64,000 nt of DNA from JABDQA01 sp963759125 (GTDB lineage Bacteria > Desulfobacterota > Desulfobulbia > Desulfobulbales > Desulfocapsaceae). Location of the stretch: assembly GCA_963759125.1 (NCBI GenBank), contig CAVWXN010000008.1:310001-374000 (forward strand). Direction: 5' to 3'. How positions within the stretch are numbered: the stretch's first letter is position 1; each line of letters begins with the position of its first letter. Positions 53,946 through 63,193 of this stretch are shown in pieces. The notes under the pieces are model-generated. The model did no database searches, had not been told where the DNA came from, and saw only the letters and a program-made list of their open reading frames with translations. The translations under genes were made by a program, and so were the position numbers.

Positions 53946-54744
53946 CCTGACGGCAGGAACCAGTCTGTTCCTGCTTCTCCCTCTTCTGTTGCTGGCCAGC
54001 TGCGCCAAACCGCCATGGACCGCCATAATCGACGAGGAACAGAAGAGTGCCGTCGAACAGACCTTTCTTGAGTTTAGCGCCTCACAGGATCGCTGCCGTC
54101 AGAGTTGGGATGCAGAGGTGGACATCAGCTGGAAGTCAGCTGTCCGGAACTATGCTTTCAGCGCCTACTACCAGGTACTGGGACCTTCCTATTTAAAGCT
54201 GATCGTCAGCAATCCACTGGGACAGCCGCTGAAAGCCATAGCAACCAACGGGACCACCTATCAGGCAGTCGACGCTGTCGCACGGTCAATGGTCACCGGC
54301 AGCCTCCACTCCTGGGCGATCAGCCATGACCTCCCGCTCAATCTGGTTAACGGATCCTGGCTCGACTGGCTCGAAGGACGTTCTTCAGCAACCATCGAGC
54401 AGATCGGAGAAATACGGTACGATTCCCAGGAAAGAGGAGTATGGCTTAGTATCGTTGGAGCGGAGAGCAATGAAATCGAGGAGTATATTTTGCTGGACAG
54501 GGAGACTAAGAGAATCGTCGAGCGGATCCTCGTCGCTGATCGCCAAGGCTCATTTGCAACCCTCGAGTACCAACGCTGGGAAGAAATTGACCAGTGTTTC
54601 TACCCTGTTCTGCTGGCGATCAGCGGCTTGCCCCTGGGTGGGCAGGCCGAGCTGCGCTTCTCGGAAATAAGGCAGTCCGATTTTGTACCCGCAGACTTCA
54701 ACCTCGATTTTCCCCGGGAATTCAGCAGAACCTGGCTGCCCTGA
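53926..54744 (+). CDS. LolB-like/DUF4292-type outer membrane lipoprotein
   Basis: The protein of about 272 residues from the ATG at 53926 has a lipobox in LLLLASCAKP and then an incomplete beta-barrel (hot-dog-like) fold typical of LolA/LolB relatives: WDAEVDISWKSAVRNYAFSAYYQVLGPSYLKLIVSNPLGQPL, then IEEYILLDRETKRIVERILV. It overlaps the TPR gene by 20 bases. A role in lipoprotein insertion is inferred from fold and position only. Confidence 0.7.
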   Translation: MLSGRTSLTAGTSLFLLLPLLLLASCAKPPWTAIIDEEQKSAVEQTFLEFSASQDRCRQSWDAEVDISWKSAVRNYAFSAYYQVLGPSYLKLIVSNPLGQPLKAIATNGTTYQAVDAVARSMVTGSLHSWAISHDLPLNLVNGSWLDWLEGRSSATIEQIGEIRYDSQERGVWLSIVGAESNEIEEYILLDRETKRIVERILVADRQGSFATLEYQRWEEIDQCFYPVLLAISGLPLGGQAELRFSEIRQSDFVPADFNLDFPREFSRTWLP

Positions 54745-54761
54745 TTACTCAGCGCCGTCTC

Positions 54762-55976
54762 TTACTGCAGTTCTTTGACGATAACGACGAACAGATTGTC
54801 CTCTTTGAAAAAGAGCTGTTGAAGATCGTAGTTGCGGTTTGGCATGAGCAACAGTTCTACCCGCACTTTGTCCGGATCGGACTCTTTGGACACTAAAATC
54901 CGATTGACGTATTGCCCGCCTGCCTCAATCACCGGGGGAATGTCCTCGCCAATTCCGGCATCGATAAAATCGCACACCACCCGGGGTTCACCTTTCTCTA
55001 TCCCGAACACCAGCGGCGGGTAAAAGTGATTCAGTCTGAACATTACAGTTTCGCTTTTGTTGACCGATTTTTCAAAAGAGATGTCAAGCAGGATCGGCTC
55101 GATTTCTTCGGTCTGGCTGGGCTGCTGTGCTGCGGGATCAGTCTCTACTGTTTGATCGGGCTGCTGCGCTGCGGGATCAGTCTCTACTGTTTGATCGGGC
55201 TGCTGCGCTGCGGGATCAGTCTCTACTGTTTGATCAGGCTGCTGCGCTGCGGGATCAGGTTCAACCGTTTGATCAGGCTGCTGCGCTGCGGGATCAGGTT
55301 CAACAGGCTCTTCAATCACCGGCAGAGTGGTTGTCTGAGCCTCTTCGCGTGGCTCGGCGGCTATTGCCGGGGCCGCTTCGATTTTCTGATCCTGGCTTTC
55401 TGCAGATGTCTCCTGTTCGCTTGTCACAGTCGAAGCGCTTTCGGGTTGTCCACTGGTCTCTGTTTGAGCATGTACCACTTTAGTGGCTTCAGCGCTGATC
55501 CTCTGCGGCTGAGAGGTTGCTTGCTCTTCCCCGGCTGTTGCCTCATAATCGGGATCAAAGGTTACGACAAGGCTGTTATTTGAGACATTGAATGTTTGAT
55601 CATATTGGTAAGGGCTGTCTTGCTGAATATCGACAACGACCCGGATTTTTTGAGGGTCATTGTGCCTGCCAACCCGAACACCGGCAATGATGTCGCCGCC
55701 GACATCGCTGATTCGGTCAATCCTGGCGGGATATTTTACCCCGTAGAAATCCAACACGAGGCGGGGATTGCCGCCGTTCAGCTTAAATATTCTTGGAGTG
55801 TAGGAACCATTGAGCTTGAATACCACCTGTTCAGGCTTATCGTTACCAGCGATTACCTCGATCGACTCGATTAACGGATTTTTCGGTTCATCCTGGGCTA
55901 CCGCCGCGATGGTTGTGGAAAAAAAGAAAAAATAGGCAAGGACGTACAATAACCGCTTCACGATTTCAGGTCCCAT
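54762..55976 (-). CDS. AMIN-domain protein with Pro/Asp/Gln repeats
   Basis: The 404-residue secreted protein (signal peptide MGPEIVKRLLYVLAYFFFFSTTIAAVAQ) has an AMIN domain at about residues 38-140 (KNPLIESIEVIAGNDKPEQVVFKLNGSY), an acidic linker with five 13-residue repeats of the type VEPDPAAQQPDQT, and a second AMIN-like domain at the C-terminus. AMIN domains localise proteins to septal or sacculus sites, often with amidases or secretins; no amidase domain is present. It is convergent with the LolB-like gene. Confidence 0.82.
   Translation of the reverse strand: MGPEIVKRLLYVLAYFFFFSTTIAAVAQDEPKNPLIESIEVIAGNDKPEQVVFKLNGSYTPRIFKLNGGNPRLVLDFYGVKYPARIDRISDVGGDIIAGVRVGRHNDPQKIRVVVDIQQDSPYQYDQTFNVSNNSLVVTFDPDYEATAGEEQATSQPQRISAEATKVVHAQTETSGQPESASTVTSEQETSAESQDQKIEAAPAIAAEPREEAQTTTLPVIEEPVEPDPAAQQPDQTVEPDPAAQQPDQTVETDPAAQQPDQTVETDPAAQQPDQTVETDPAAQQPSQTEEIEPILLDISFEKSVNKSETVMFRLNHFYPPLVFGIEKGEPRVVCDFIDAGIGEDIPPVIEAGGQYVNRILVSKESDPDKVRVELLLMPNRNYDLQQLFFKEDNLFVVIVKELQ
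55119..55311. repeat. 39-bp in-frame tandem repeat (5 copies)
   Basis: Five copies of a 39-base unit containing GGCTGCTGCGCTGCGGGATC follow one another, marked by TGCGGGATCA starting at 55131, 55170, 55209, 55248 and 55287. The unit length keeps the frame of the AMIN protein. Copies differ by a few bases. Confidence 0.9.
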
Positions 55977-56186
55977 AATTTCACGTTGTTTTCATACCGT
56001 ATGGATGTATGATTCCAAATCTGCTGAGCCGGCACGTTACAGGCGAAGTAATCTACTCCTCGCAGCAGTATCGGAGGAGCCAAAGTTCTGCAGATATGTT
56101 TAGATACGATACCATTTCAATACCTTATCCCTCTTTAAAAAGTCAACCTATTTTCGGAAATAGTGCAAAGCCGTTTCAGAGATACA

Positions 56187-58328
56187 ATGAATGAATATAC
56201 ACGTCCCGGAGAGTCAAAGGAAGTATCATCGAATAAGGAGGAACAGACTTTTCTTCCCTTCGTGAGCAGACCCGGGCGTTACCTGGGCAGTGAGTTCAAT
56301 CTGCCCGAGATCGATATCCTGGCCGAAGTTAAATGGGCCCTGGTTTTCCCCGACCTCTACGAGATCGGCATGTCGCACCAGGGATTACAGATCCTCTACC
56401 AGATCCTCAACGATCTCGATTCGGTTGCCGCTGAGCGCTGCTACTGCCCTGCTCCTGACGCGGAAATGCTCATGCGCAGCCGCCGCATCGATCTGACAAC
56501 CCTGGAAACAGCCACCCCCTTGGCCAATTATGATCTGATCGGCATAACCCTGCCGCATGAACTCTGTTACACCAATATTCTGACCATACTTGATCTGGCT
56601 GGTATCGATCTTTACGCTGCCGACAGAGATGAATCTTCACCGATCATCATTGGTGGAGGAACCTGCGGTTTCAACCCGGAACCAATTGCCGAGCTTTTCG
56701 ATGCCATCCTCATCGGAGATGGCGAAGAAGCGGTTGCCGAAGTAAGTCGTCTGCTCGCTTTACTGAAAAAAAAGGGGGTGAAGCGTGCTGCCATGGTCAA
56801 TGAACTGGCCGACATAGAGGGGGTATACCTGCCTCACAGGTATAACCCCGTCTACGATACAGAGGGTAAAATTCTATCTCTTGAGGCACCCGAAGGTGGA
56901 CCGGCCAAGGTGACAAGAAGAGTACTCGCCGATCTGAATCGGATAGATCATCTCTATAAACCACTGGTACCCAACGCCCGGATCGTCCACGACCGTCTGG
57001 CCGTGGAGGTGGCCCGGGGCTGCACCAGGGGCTGCCGCTTCTGCCAGGCGGGGATAACCTACCGACCGGTGCGGGAGCGCAGTGCTGAGCAGGTCATCGA
57101 ACTGGCGGAACAGGGTATCGGCCATTCCGGCTTCGACGAGATATCACTCTTATCGCTGTCCACCGGTGATTACAGCTGCCTGCCCGAAGTTCTGCCTGAG
57201 TTGATGCAGCGTTTCGCCCACGACAAGGTATCTGTTGCCATGCCGTCGATGCGGGTGGGAACCCTTACCAGAGAGCTCATGGACCAGATCCGCAAGGTCA
57301 GAAAAACGGGCTTCACCCTTGCCCCGGAAGCCGGCAGCGAAAGGCTGCGCCAAACCATCAACAAAGGAATAAGCGAAGCGGATCTGCTGCACACTGCCGA
57401 GCAGGCCTATAAACTGGGCTGGAATCTGATCAAGCTCTATTTCATGATAGGCTTACCGACAGAAACCGAGACGGATATTGAAGCCATTGCTGAGTTGGTT
57501 GACAAGACAGCCCAGGCGGGCTCTGTGGGTGGTCGCGGCAGAAAAAAAATCTCGGTAAGCGTCGGGACCTTTGTTCCCAAACCCCACACCCCGTTTCAAT
57601 GGGAACAACAGTTGACAATTGAGCAGAGCCGCACTCGCCTGTCACTGCTCAGGTCAAAATTGAAGAAAAAAGCGATCACCCTCAAATATCACGATCCCGA
57701 GCAAAGCTATCTGGAAGGAGTTTTTTCCAGAGGAGATCGAAGACTGCTGCCGCTTCTGATCAAGGCCTGGGAGAATGGAGCGCGACTTGACAGTTGGAGC
57801 GAACATTTCAACCTGAAGGGCTGGCTCGAGTCGGCGGAGCAGGTAGGTATCGATCTCGATTTTTATCTGCGCCAACGCGGTGAGAGCGAAATTCTGCCGT
57901 GGAGCCACATCGACTCGATGGTCGAACCCGAATTTCTGGTGGCTGAACGCAACAAAAGCCGCACCCTTGAATACACTCCGGACTGCAGATATCATTCCTG
58001 TCAGAAATGCGGACTCTGCGATTTCAAAACCATCCAGCCGATCGTCCATAACAAAAAGCAATCCCCTCCAGCGAACCAGATCATCAATGAAGAACCACTC
58101 GAAGAGGAGTACAGTCGAACACCACCATCACTATCTCGTCAGTTACTCCAGGACCGGCGCCATCTGCTTCCTGGGCCACCTGGAATTTCTTCAGATCATC
58201 CAGCGGGCCCTGCGAAGGGCCAATCTGAAACCCCATTTTTCCCAGGGTTTCAACCCGTCTCCAAAAATATCTTTTGGTCCAGCACTGCCCGTGGGTACCA
58301 TGAGTCGCTGCGAATTCTTCTCGGTTGA
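56187..58328 (+). CDS. B12-binding-type radical SAM protein (TIGR03960-like)
   Basis: The protein has an N-terminal B12-binding-like region (WALVFPDLYEIGMSHQGLQILYQILN) and a radical SAM core with the cluster motif GCTRGCRFC and the family sequences SLLSLSTGDYSCLP and GFTLAPEAGSERLRQTINKG. Near the end it has a second cysteine set, DCRYHSCQKCGLCDF. The ATG at 56187 is used. After about 58105 the frame reads as a shadow of the DUF2344 gene, so the true protein probably continues one base further on into DUF2344. A role in tRNA or ribosome modification is suspected for the family but not shown. Confidence 0.83.
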   Translation: MNEYTRPGESKEVSSNKEEQTFLPFVSRPGRYLGSEFNLPEIDILAEVKWALVFPDLYEIGMSHQGLQILYQILNDLDSVAAERCYCPAPDAEMLMRSRRIDLTTLETATPLANYDLIGITLPHELCYTNILTILDLAGIDLYAADRDESSPIIIGGGTCGFNPEPIAELFDAILIGDGEEAVAEVSRLLALLKKKGVKRAAMVNELADIEGVYLPHRYNPVYDTEGKILSLEAPEGGPAKVTRRVLADLNRIDHLYKPLVPNARIVHDRLAVEVARGCTRGCRFCQAGITYRPVRERSAEQVIELAEQGIGHSGFDEISLLSLSTGDYSCLPEVLPELMQRFAHDKVSVAMPSMRVGTLTRELMDQIRKVRKTGFTLAPEAGSERLRQTINKGISEADLLHTAEQAYKLGWNLIKLYFMIGLPTETETDIEAIAELVDKTAQAGSVGGRGRKKISVSVGTFVPKPHTPFQWEQQLTIEQSRTRLSLLRSKLKKKAITLKYHDPEQSYLEGVFSRGDRRLLPLLIKAWENGARLDSWSEHFNLKGWLESAEQVGIDLDFYLRQRGESEILPWSHIDSMVEPEFLVAERNKSRTLEYTPDCRYHSCQKCGLCDFKTIQPIVHNKKQSPPANQIINEEPLEEEYSRTPPSLSRQLLQDRRHLLPGPPGISSDHPAGPAKGQSETPFFPGFQPVSKNIFWSSTARGYHESLRILLG

Positions 58329-58761
58329 TCTGCAGCAGCCCATCACCGACCTTAACCAGGCAAAAACCCTGCTCGACGCTGCCCTGCCGGCTGGACTTGA
58401 CATAATTGAGATCAGCCCGCTGGCAGGAAAACTGGTTCAAGACATGATCTGCACTTACGAAATTGAGCTGCCCCATGATCTCAATGAATCGGATCTACAA
58501 ATGATCAGCAGTCTTGATTCTACTGATTCGATGGTTGTCGAACGGATCAGAAAAGGTAAACGTAAAAGTCTCGACATCCGCCCCCTCATTAACAACATCA
58601 GGGTCATTTCACCACGGACCATCATCCTTGAATTGATCAGTAAAAGTGCAATGCCCGGAACAAAACCGGCAGAAGCGCTGGCGACTCTGCTGCATCTGGA
58701 TGAGGAAACGGTACTGAAGCTTCAGATCATGAAAATGTCATGGTCCGAACTTGAAAATTGA
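58087..58761 (+). CDS. DUF2344 (TIGR03936) domain, likely fused to the radical SAM protein
   Basis: This frame encodes YLVSYSRTGAICFLGHLEFLQIIQRALRRANL and GFNPSPKISFGPALPVG, the DUF2344 pattern. It may start at the ATG at 58087 as a separate gene, or be the C-terminal domain of the upstream radical SAM protein after one extra base near 58105. Fused and separate forms are both known; here the overlap of about 240 bases in another frame favours a break in a fusion. Confidence 0.8.
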   Translation: MKNHSKRSTVEHHHHYLVSYSRTGAICFLGHLEFLQIIQRALRRANLKPHFSQGFNPSPKISFGPALPVGTMSRCEFFSVDLQQPITDLNQAKTLLDAALPAGLDIIEISPLAGKLVQDMICTYEIELPHDLNESDLQMISSLDSTDSMVVERIRKGKRKSLDIRPLINNIRVISPRTIILELISKSAMPGTKPAEALATLLHLDEETVLKLQIMKMSWSELEN

Positions 58762-58804
58762 TCGCTCTTGCCTGGGGCGGACATTTCGTGGTATGAAGAC
58801 CATT

Positions 58805-58823
58805 GTTTCGTGGACCATGAAAC
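58805..58823. promoter_or_regulatory. Imperfect palindrome upstream of trpB2 (candidate operator)
   Basis: GTTTCGTGGACCATGAAAC is an inverted repeat with one mismatched pair around a central A. A partial copy of the left half (TTTCGTGG) lies about 25 bases upstream. It ends 34 bases before the trpB2 start. The protein that might bind it is unknown. Confidence 0.3.
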
Positions 58824-58857
58824 AGCCTGAACTATCTTTATTCCAAGAGGAGAAATC

Positions 58858-60201
58858 ATGAATAAGAAAATCGTCTTGCGTGATGATCAAATGCCCCTCC
58901 AGTGGTACAACGTCGTTCCCGATCTGCCTGGCGGACTGCAGCCGCCGCTTGATCCGGAAACCAAGGAGCCAATGGGGCCGGAGAAACTGGCCGCGATCTT
59001 TCCCATGGGGTTGCTCGAGCAGGAGATGACGCCTGAACGGTTTGTCGACATTCCCGAAGAAGTGCTTGAGATTCTTAAAATCTGGCGCCCTTCTCCTCTG
59101 GTGCGGGCCAATAATCTTGAAAAAGCCCTGAACACCAAGGCCAAAATCTATTTCAAAAACGAAAGCGTTTCACCGGTGGGTTCTCACAAACCAAATACCG
59201 CTGTTGCTCAGGCCTATTACAATTCCCGGGAAGGCATCAAGAGAATCGCCACCGAAACCGGTGCCGGTCAATGGGGCTCAGCGTTGTCTCTGGCCACCAA
59301 CAAGTTTGGCCTGGAATGCAAGGTCTACATGGTGAGAGTCTCATTCGAGCAGAAACCGTACCGTAAATCGCTCATGCACGCCTACGGCGCCAACGTCGTT
59401 GCCAGTCCAAGCACTGACACCAACACCGGCCGGGCCATTCGCGAAAGACTGCCCGATACTCCCGGCTCGCTCGGCATCGCCATTTCAGAAGCCATCGAGG
59501 ATGCAGCCACCCGCGACGATACCAATTACAGCCTTGGATCCGTATTGAACCATGTGATTCTGCACCAGTCGATCATCGGCCTGGAAGCCAAGAAGCAGAT
59601 GGAAATTGCCGGCGACTACCCCGATGTGATCATCGGCTGCTGCGGCGGCGGCTCCAACTTTGCCGGACTGGCGGTCCCTTACGTTCCGGACTACCTGGAA
59701 GGTAAAAAAATCCGCTTCGTCGGCACCGAACCGGCCTCCTGTCCGTCTCTCACCGGAGGACGGCTGACTTGGGATTTTGGCGACACCGCCCAAACCACCC
59801 CGCTGCTTTACATGCACACCCTGGGACATGACTTTATTCCTCCTGGCATCCACGCCGGCGGCCTCCGTTACCACGGCATGGCACCGATTGTCTCGGCCAT
59901 GGTTCGGGACAATATTGTCGAACCGATCAGACTGCAGCAGCTGGAATGTTTCAAAGCCGGTGTTCTGTTCGCCCAAACGGAAGGCATCATCCCTGCACCG
60001 GAAACCTGTCATGCAATCCGGGGTGCAATCATCGAAGCAACCAGAGAACCTGATGAGCCCAAAACCATCCTCTTCAACTTCTCCGGTCACGGCTTGATCG
60101 ATATGGCCTCCTACGACAAATACTTTGCCGGCGAGCTCGTGGATTTCGATTATCCCGCAGAACAGATCGCCGAATCGATGGCGAAACTGCCCAAGTTATA
60201 A
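58858..60201 (+). CDS. trpB: TrpB2-type tryptophan synthase beta-like protein
   Basis: This PLP enzyme makes tryptophan from serine and indole. The 447-residue protein is of the longer TrpB2 type (WRPSPLVRANNLEKALNTKAKIYFKNES, with the PLP Lys in GSHKPNTA and the phosphate site GCCGGGSN). It stands apart from other trp genes, as TrpB2 often does, and can act as an indole-salvaging enzyme without TrpA. A GAGGAG site lies upstream. Confidence 0.93.
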   Translation: MNKKIVLRDDQMPLQWYNVVPDLPGGLQPPLDPETKEPMGPEKLAAIFPMGLLEQEMTPERFVDIPEEVLEILKIWRPSPLVRANNLEKALNTKAKIYFKNESVSPVGSHKPNTAVAQAYYNSREGIKRIATETGAGQWGSALSLATNKFGLECKVYMVRVSFEQKPYRKSLMHAYGANVVASPSTDTNTGRAIRERLPDTPGSLGIAISEAIEDAATRDDTNYSLGSVLNHVILHQSIIGLEAKKQMEIAGDYPDVIIGCCGGGSNFAGLAVPYVPDYLEGKKIRFVGTEPASCPSLTGGRLTWDFGDTAQTTPLLYMHTLGHDFIPPGIHAGGLRYHGMAPIVSAMVRDNIVEPIRLQQLECFKAGVLFAQTEGIIPAPETCHAIRGAIIEATREPDEPKTILFNFSGHGLIDMASYDKYFAGELVDFDYPAEQIAESMAKLPKL

Positions 60202-60224
60202 AGACGATCAGCACGGCAACGCCA

Positions 60225-61461
60225 ATGCCTTGTTCAAGGCCCATAGTTCGGAGTGTAACGCTCATGCTGTGGGCCTTTTTTTATGCTGCCGTCTCCACAG
60301 CAGCGGCAGCGGAATCAACCATCGAAAATTTCATCGACCACGGTGGCTATGTAATCACCTCAGATGGCAGGACAATTGCCCAGTTTGCTGCAGACACGCC
60401 GCTCATCCCAGCCTCGACCATTAAAATTGCCACCGCCCTCGCCACCCTTGAACTTCTGGGACCTTCCCACAGGATCAGCACAGAGTTCTACCTCAGAGAC
60501 CACAAAATTTTGTGCATCAAAGGGTATGGAGATCCCTACCTGATTTCGGAGCGGCTGCTGGAAATAGCGTCGGAGCTAAAAAAAAGGGGGCTGACAGAGG
60601 TGGAGTCCATCCTTCTGGACGACAGCTTTTTCAGGCTCGAGGGCCCGACCGACGGTACCGAAAACTCAGCCAACCCCTACGACGCCGAGAACTCGGCGCT
60701 GTCGGTCAATTTCAACTCAGTGCCGCTGATCAAGTACGATACCGGACTCATCGGTTCGCCAGAACCCCAGACTCCTGTGCTTGATATCGCCCGGGATATA
60801 GGTTCACTGGTTGAACCCGGTCTGCATCGGCTCAACGTTTCGGCCTTTACCGGCAGGAACGCAACCATCACCCGGCCCCGCTATGTGGCCGAACTCGTCG
60901 CCGAACAGCTTCGCCGCCAGGGCATCGCCGTGGGTTCAACCTTCACTCTCGGACTGGTAGAGGCTGGCGATAAACTGATCTACACTTACCTCAGCAAGAT
61001 GACAGTCGCTGAAATGATCAGAGGATGTCTGCACTACTCCAACAACTTCATCGCCAACCAGCTCTTTCTTTACTCAGGGGTTAAGCGGTTCGGACCGCCT
61101 GCAACCTGGGAGAAAGGCCAAAGAGCAGTGGCGGAATTCCTCATCGCTGCCACCGGCTTGAGACAACCGGGATGTAACCGTCGTCGAGGGATCCGGGCTG
61201 TCGAGAAAGAACCTGATCACCCCGGCGGCGATGATCGCCGTGCTTGAACGATTCAAACCTTATAGCTCTCTGCTGAGCGAGACCCAGAATACACTGCTCA
61301 AATCGGGAACCATGGCTGGTGTCTACGGATACGCCGGCTATTTTGAATCGGCCGGCCGACTCGATCCTTTCGTGATCCTGCTAAACCAGAAAAGCAACAA
61401 CAGAGAGCGGCTGCTAAAGCTTGCTTTGACTCATTATCGCCAGCAGGCGGAGCAGAATTAA
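60225..61461 (+). CDS. dacB: D-alanyl-D-alanine carboxypeptidase (PBP4/DacB-like), one frameshift
   Basis: This periplasmic penicillin-binding protein trims peptidoglycan peptides. It has a signal peptide (LMLWAFFYAAVSTAAAA), the SxxK motif in ASTIKIATALATLE, SxN in HYSNNFIANQLF and the KTG-like KSGTMAGVYGYAGYF. One extra base in GGG at 61169-61171 splits it; LRQPDVTVVEGSGLSRKNLITP reads through if dropped (shown in part as VVEGSGLSRKN). The start may be 60225 or 60264; the former gives a basic n-region. The first codons overlap the trpB2 terminator. Confidence 0.85.
60236..60282 (+). terminator. Intrinsic terminator after trpB2, inside the dacB start
   Basis: A GC-rich stem (GGCCCATAG with CTGTGGGCC, one mismatch) is followed by seven T residues. 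It lies 35-80 bases after the trpB2 stop and within the signal-peptide region of dacB. Confidence 0.65.
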
Positions 61462-61466
61462 TTCCA

Positions 61467-62693
61467 GTGAGAATTTTACATATCATCAGCCAACGTCCTG
61501 ACTCCACTGGCAGCGGCATCTATCTTCAGCAGCTCGTGAAACAGGCTCACCGTTCCGGCCACCTAAATCACTTGATCTGCGGTGTCAGCGGCAGCGAAGA
61601 AATCGAGCTTGAGGGGATAACAGCGGATCGAATCTCAACAGTAAGGTTCAACACCGACAGCAACCCGGGAGCAATTGTGGGCATGAGTGATGTGATGCCC
61701 TATCCGAGTCGGATGTTCAGAAACCTCAGGACTGAGGAGATCGCCCACTATCAGCGTCTCTTTCAACGGACCATCGACGAGGCCATCAAACGCTGGCACC
61801 CCGATCTCATTCATAGTCACCATCTCTGGCTGGTCAGCTCGCTGGCGGCCCAGGTAAAAGCAGACGTACCGATCGTCTGCAACTGCCATGGTTCTGACCT
61901 CAGGCAGTACCAGCAGTGTCCCCACCTTCGCGACGAGGTTGTAGCTGGCTGCAGACAGCTTGACCGGGTCCTGGCCCTCACCCAGGACCAGAAAAATCAC
62001 ATTACCAGAGATTATGACATTCAGCCGGACCGAATCGCAGTGGTGGGTGCCGGCTATGACGAACAATTATTCACCGACGTCAATCGACCTGTGCGACCCC
62101 AAATCCCAACCACAATCCTCTACGCCGGCAAACTGAGCCGGGCCAAGGGTGTTGTCTGGTTACTTCGAGCGCTTCAGAACCTTGACCATTATTCATACCA
62201 TTTTCATCTGGTGGGCAGCGGGCAGGGAAATGAGTCGGAGCAGTGTCTTGCAGCAGCCGAAAAACTCGGCGACCGAATTACCCTTCACGGTCCTCTCAGC
62301 CAACAGCGTCTGGCCGGTTTAATGCAAGCCAGCCACCTGTTCGTGCTCCCCTCGCTATCTGAAGGATTGCCGCTGGTGGTACTTGAAGCTCTTGGCTGCG
62401 GCTGCCAGGTAATAGCCACGGATCTACCCGGCTGCAGGGAAGTGGCGGAGCGGACGGGCTCCAATCACCTGGTTCTGGTCCCCACACCTGCGATTGTCGA
62501 GACAAACACCACTGAGATTGACGACGAGGAGCGGTTCGTGAGTCATCTGACGGATGCACTCAGGCCGTTTCTAAACAGCAAACCCAAAACCGTTGAACGG
62601 GGTGCGGACCTCACCCATTTTCGCTGGGCATCGGTCTATCTAAGAGTCGAGAAAATTTGGCGGGAACTAACACCAAGCACCTGTCATCGTTGA
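61467..62693 (+). CDS. GT4-family glycosyltransferase
   Basis: The 408-residue protein has the GT-B fold of GT4 enzymes: HIISQRPDSTGSGIYLQQLV at the acceptor side, HSHHLWLVSSLAAQVKADVP, a donor side ILYAGKLSRAKGVVWLLRAL and the Glu-containing PSLSEGLPLVVLEALGCGCQVIA. Sugar and acceptor are unknown. It starts six bases after the dacB stop, suggesting a cell-envelope context. Confidence 0.88.
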   Translation: MRILHIISQRPDSTGSGIYLQQLVKQAHRSGHLNHLICGVSGSEEIELEGITADRISTVRFNTDSNPGAIVGMSDVMPYPSRMFRNLRTEEIAHYQRLFQRTIDEAIKRWHPDLIHSHHLWLVSSLAAQVKADVPIVCNCHGSDLRQYQQCPHLRDEVVAGCRQLDRVLALTQDQKNHITRDYDIQPDRIAVVGAGYDEQLFTDVNRPVRPQIPTTILYAGKLSRAKGVVWLLRALQNLDHYSYHFHLVGSGQGNESEQCLAAAEKLGDRITLHGPLSQQRLAGLMQASHLFVLPSLSEGLPLVVLEALGCGCQVIATDLPGCREVAERTGSNHLVLVPTPAIVETNTTEIDDEERFVSHLTDALRPFLNSKPKTVERGADLTHFRWASVYLRVEKIWRELTPSTCHR

Positions 62694-62799
62694 AAAAACC
62701 GTTGCATATCGAGACCTATTCAGCTAGGTTGTCTGGAAGTGAATTGAAGACTTTGCCGGTAGTTCTGATAGATGGTTCATATTGACGAGGAGAAGATTC

Positions 62800-63126
62800 A
62801 TGTCGAGGCGATTAACTAGAATGATTCCGCTATTCACCCCGGTTTTTCTGCTTCTGCTGGTGACCGTATTTCTGAGTGGTTGCAGCACCCCCATGGGTGA
62901 TCCTGTGGATGGACAACGCTGGTATTCCATGCACCACTGCTTCTCCTGCCACGGACCCAACGGCGATGACGGTAAGGGACCGGTGGTCAAGGACCTGAAT
63001 ATGAGCTTCTGGCGATTCGAGAGAATCATTCGGGACGCCGGTTCTCCGATCATGCCCAAATATCCGGAAGAGAAGATCTCTGATCAGGATGTGGCCGATC
63101 TCTATGCCTTCTTGAAAGCCAAGTAA
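62800..63126 (+). CDS. Small c-type cytochrome lipoprotein
   Basis: The protein of about 108 residues has a lipobox (LSGC) and one haem-binding motif CFSCH near residue 54, followed by PNGDDGKGPVVKDLN and a distal Met in SPIMPKYPEEKISDQDVADLYAFLKAK (for example PIMPKYP). The ATG at 62800 has GAGGAG upstream. It lies before the DUF2231 gene and may serve a membrane redox chain. Confidence 0.86.
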   Translation: MSRRLTRMIPLFTPVFLLLLVTVFLSGCSTPMGDPVDGQRWYSMHHCFSCHGPNGDDGKGPVVKDLNMSFWRFERIIRDAGSPIMPKYPEEKISDQDVADLYAFLKAK

Positions 63127-63193
63127 AACCCTCCTGCCACCCTGAAAAATGTAGTGAATAACTTTCATTCCAGATAATTGTGATTAATGTAAT

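Noticed and set aside
55119..55311. The tandem repeat as a CRISPR array
   Set aside because: The units are directly adjacent without variable spacers, keep a reading frame, and no cas genes are near.
54912..55583. Plus-strand open frames with Cys/Leu-rich repeats opposite the AMIN gene
   Set aside because: They are the mirror of the 39-bp repeat and have no support as proteins.
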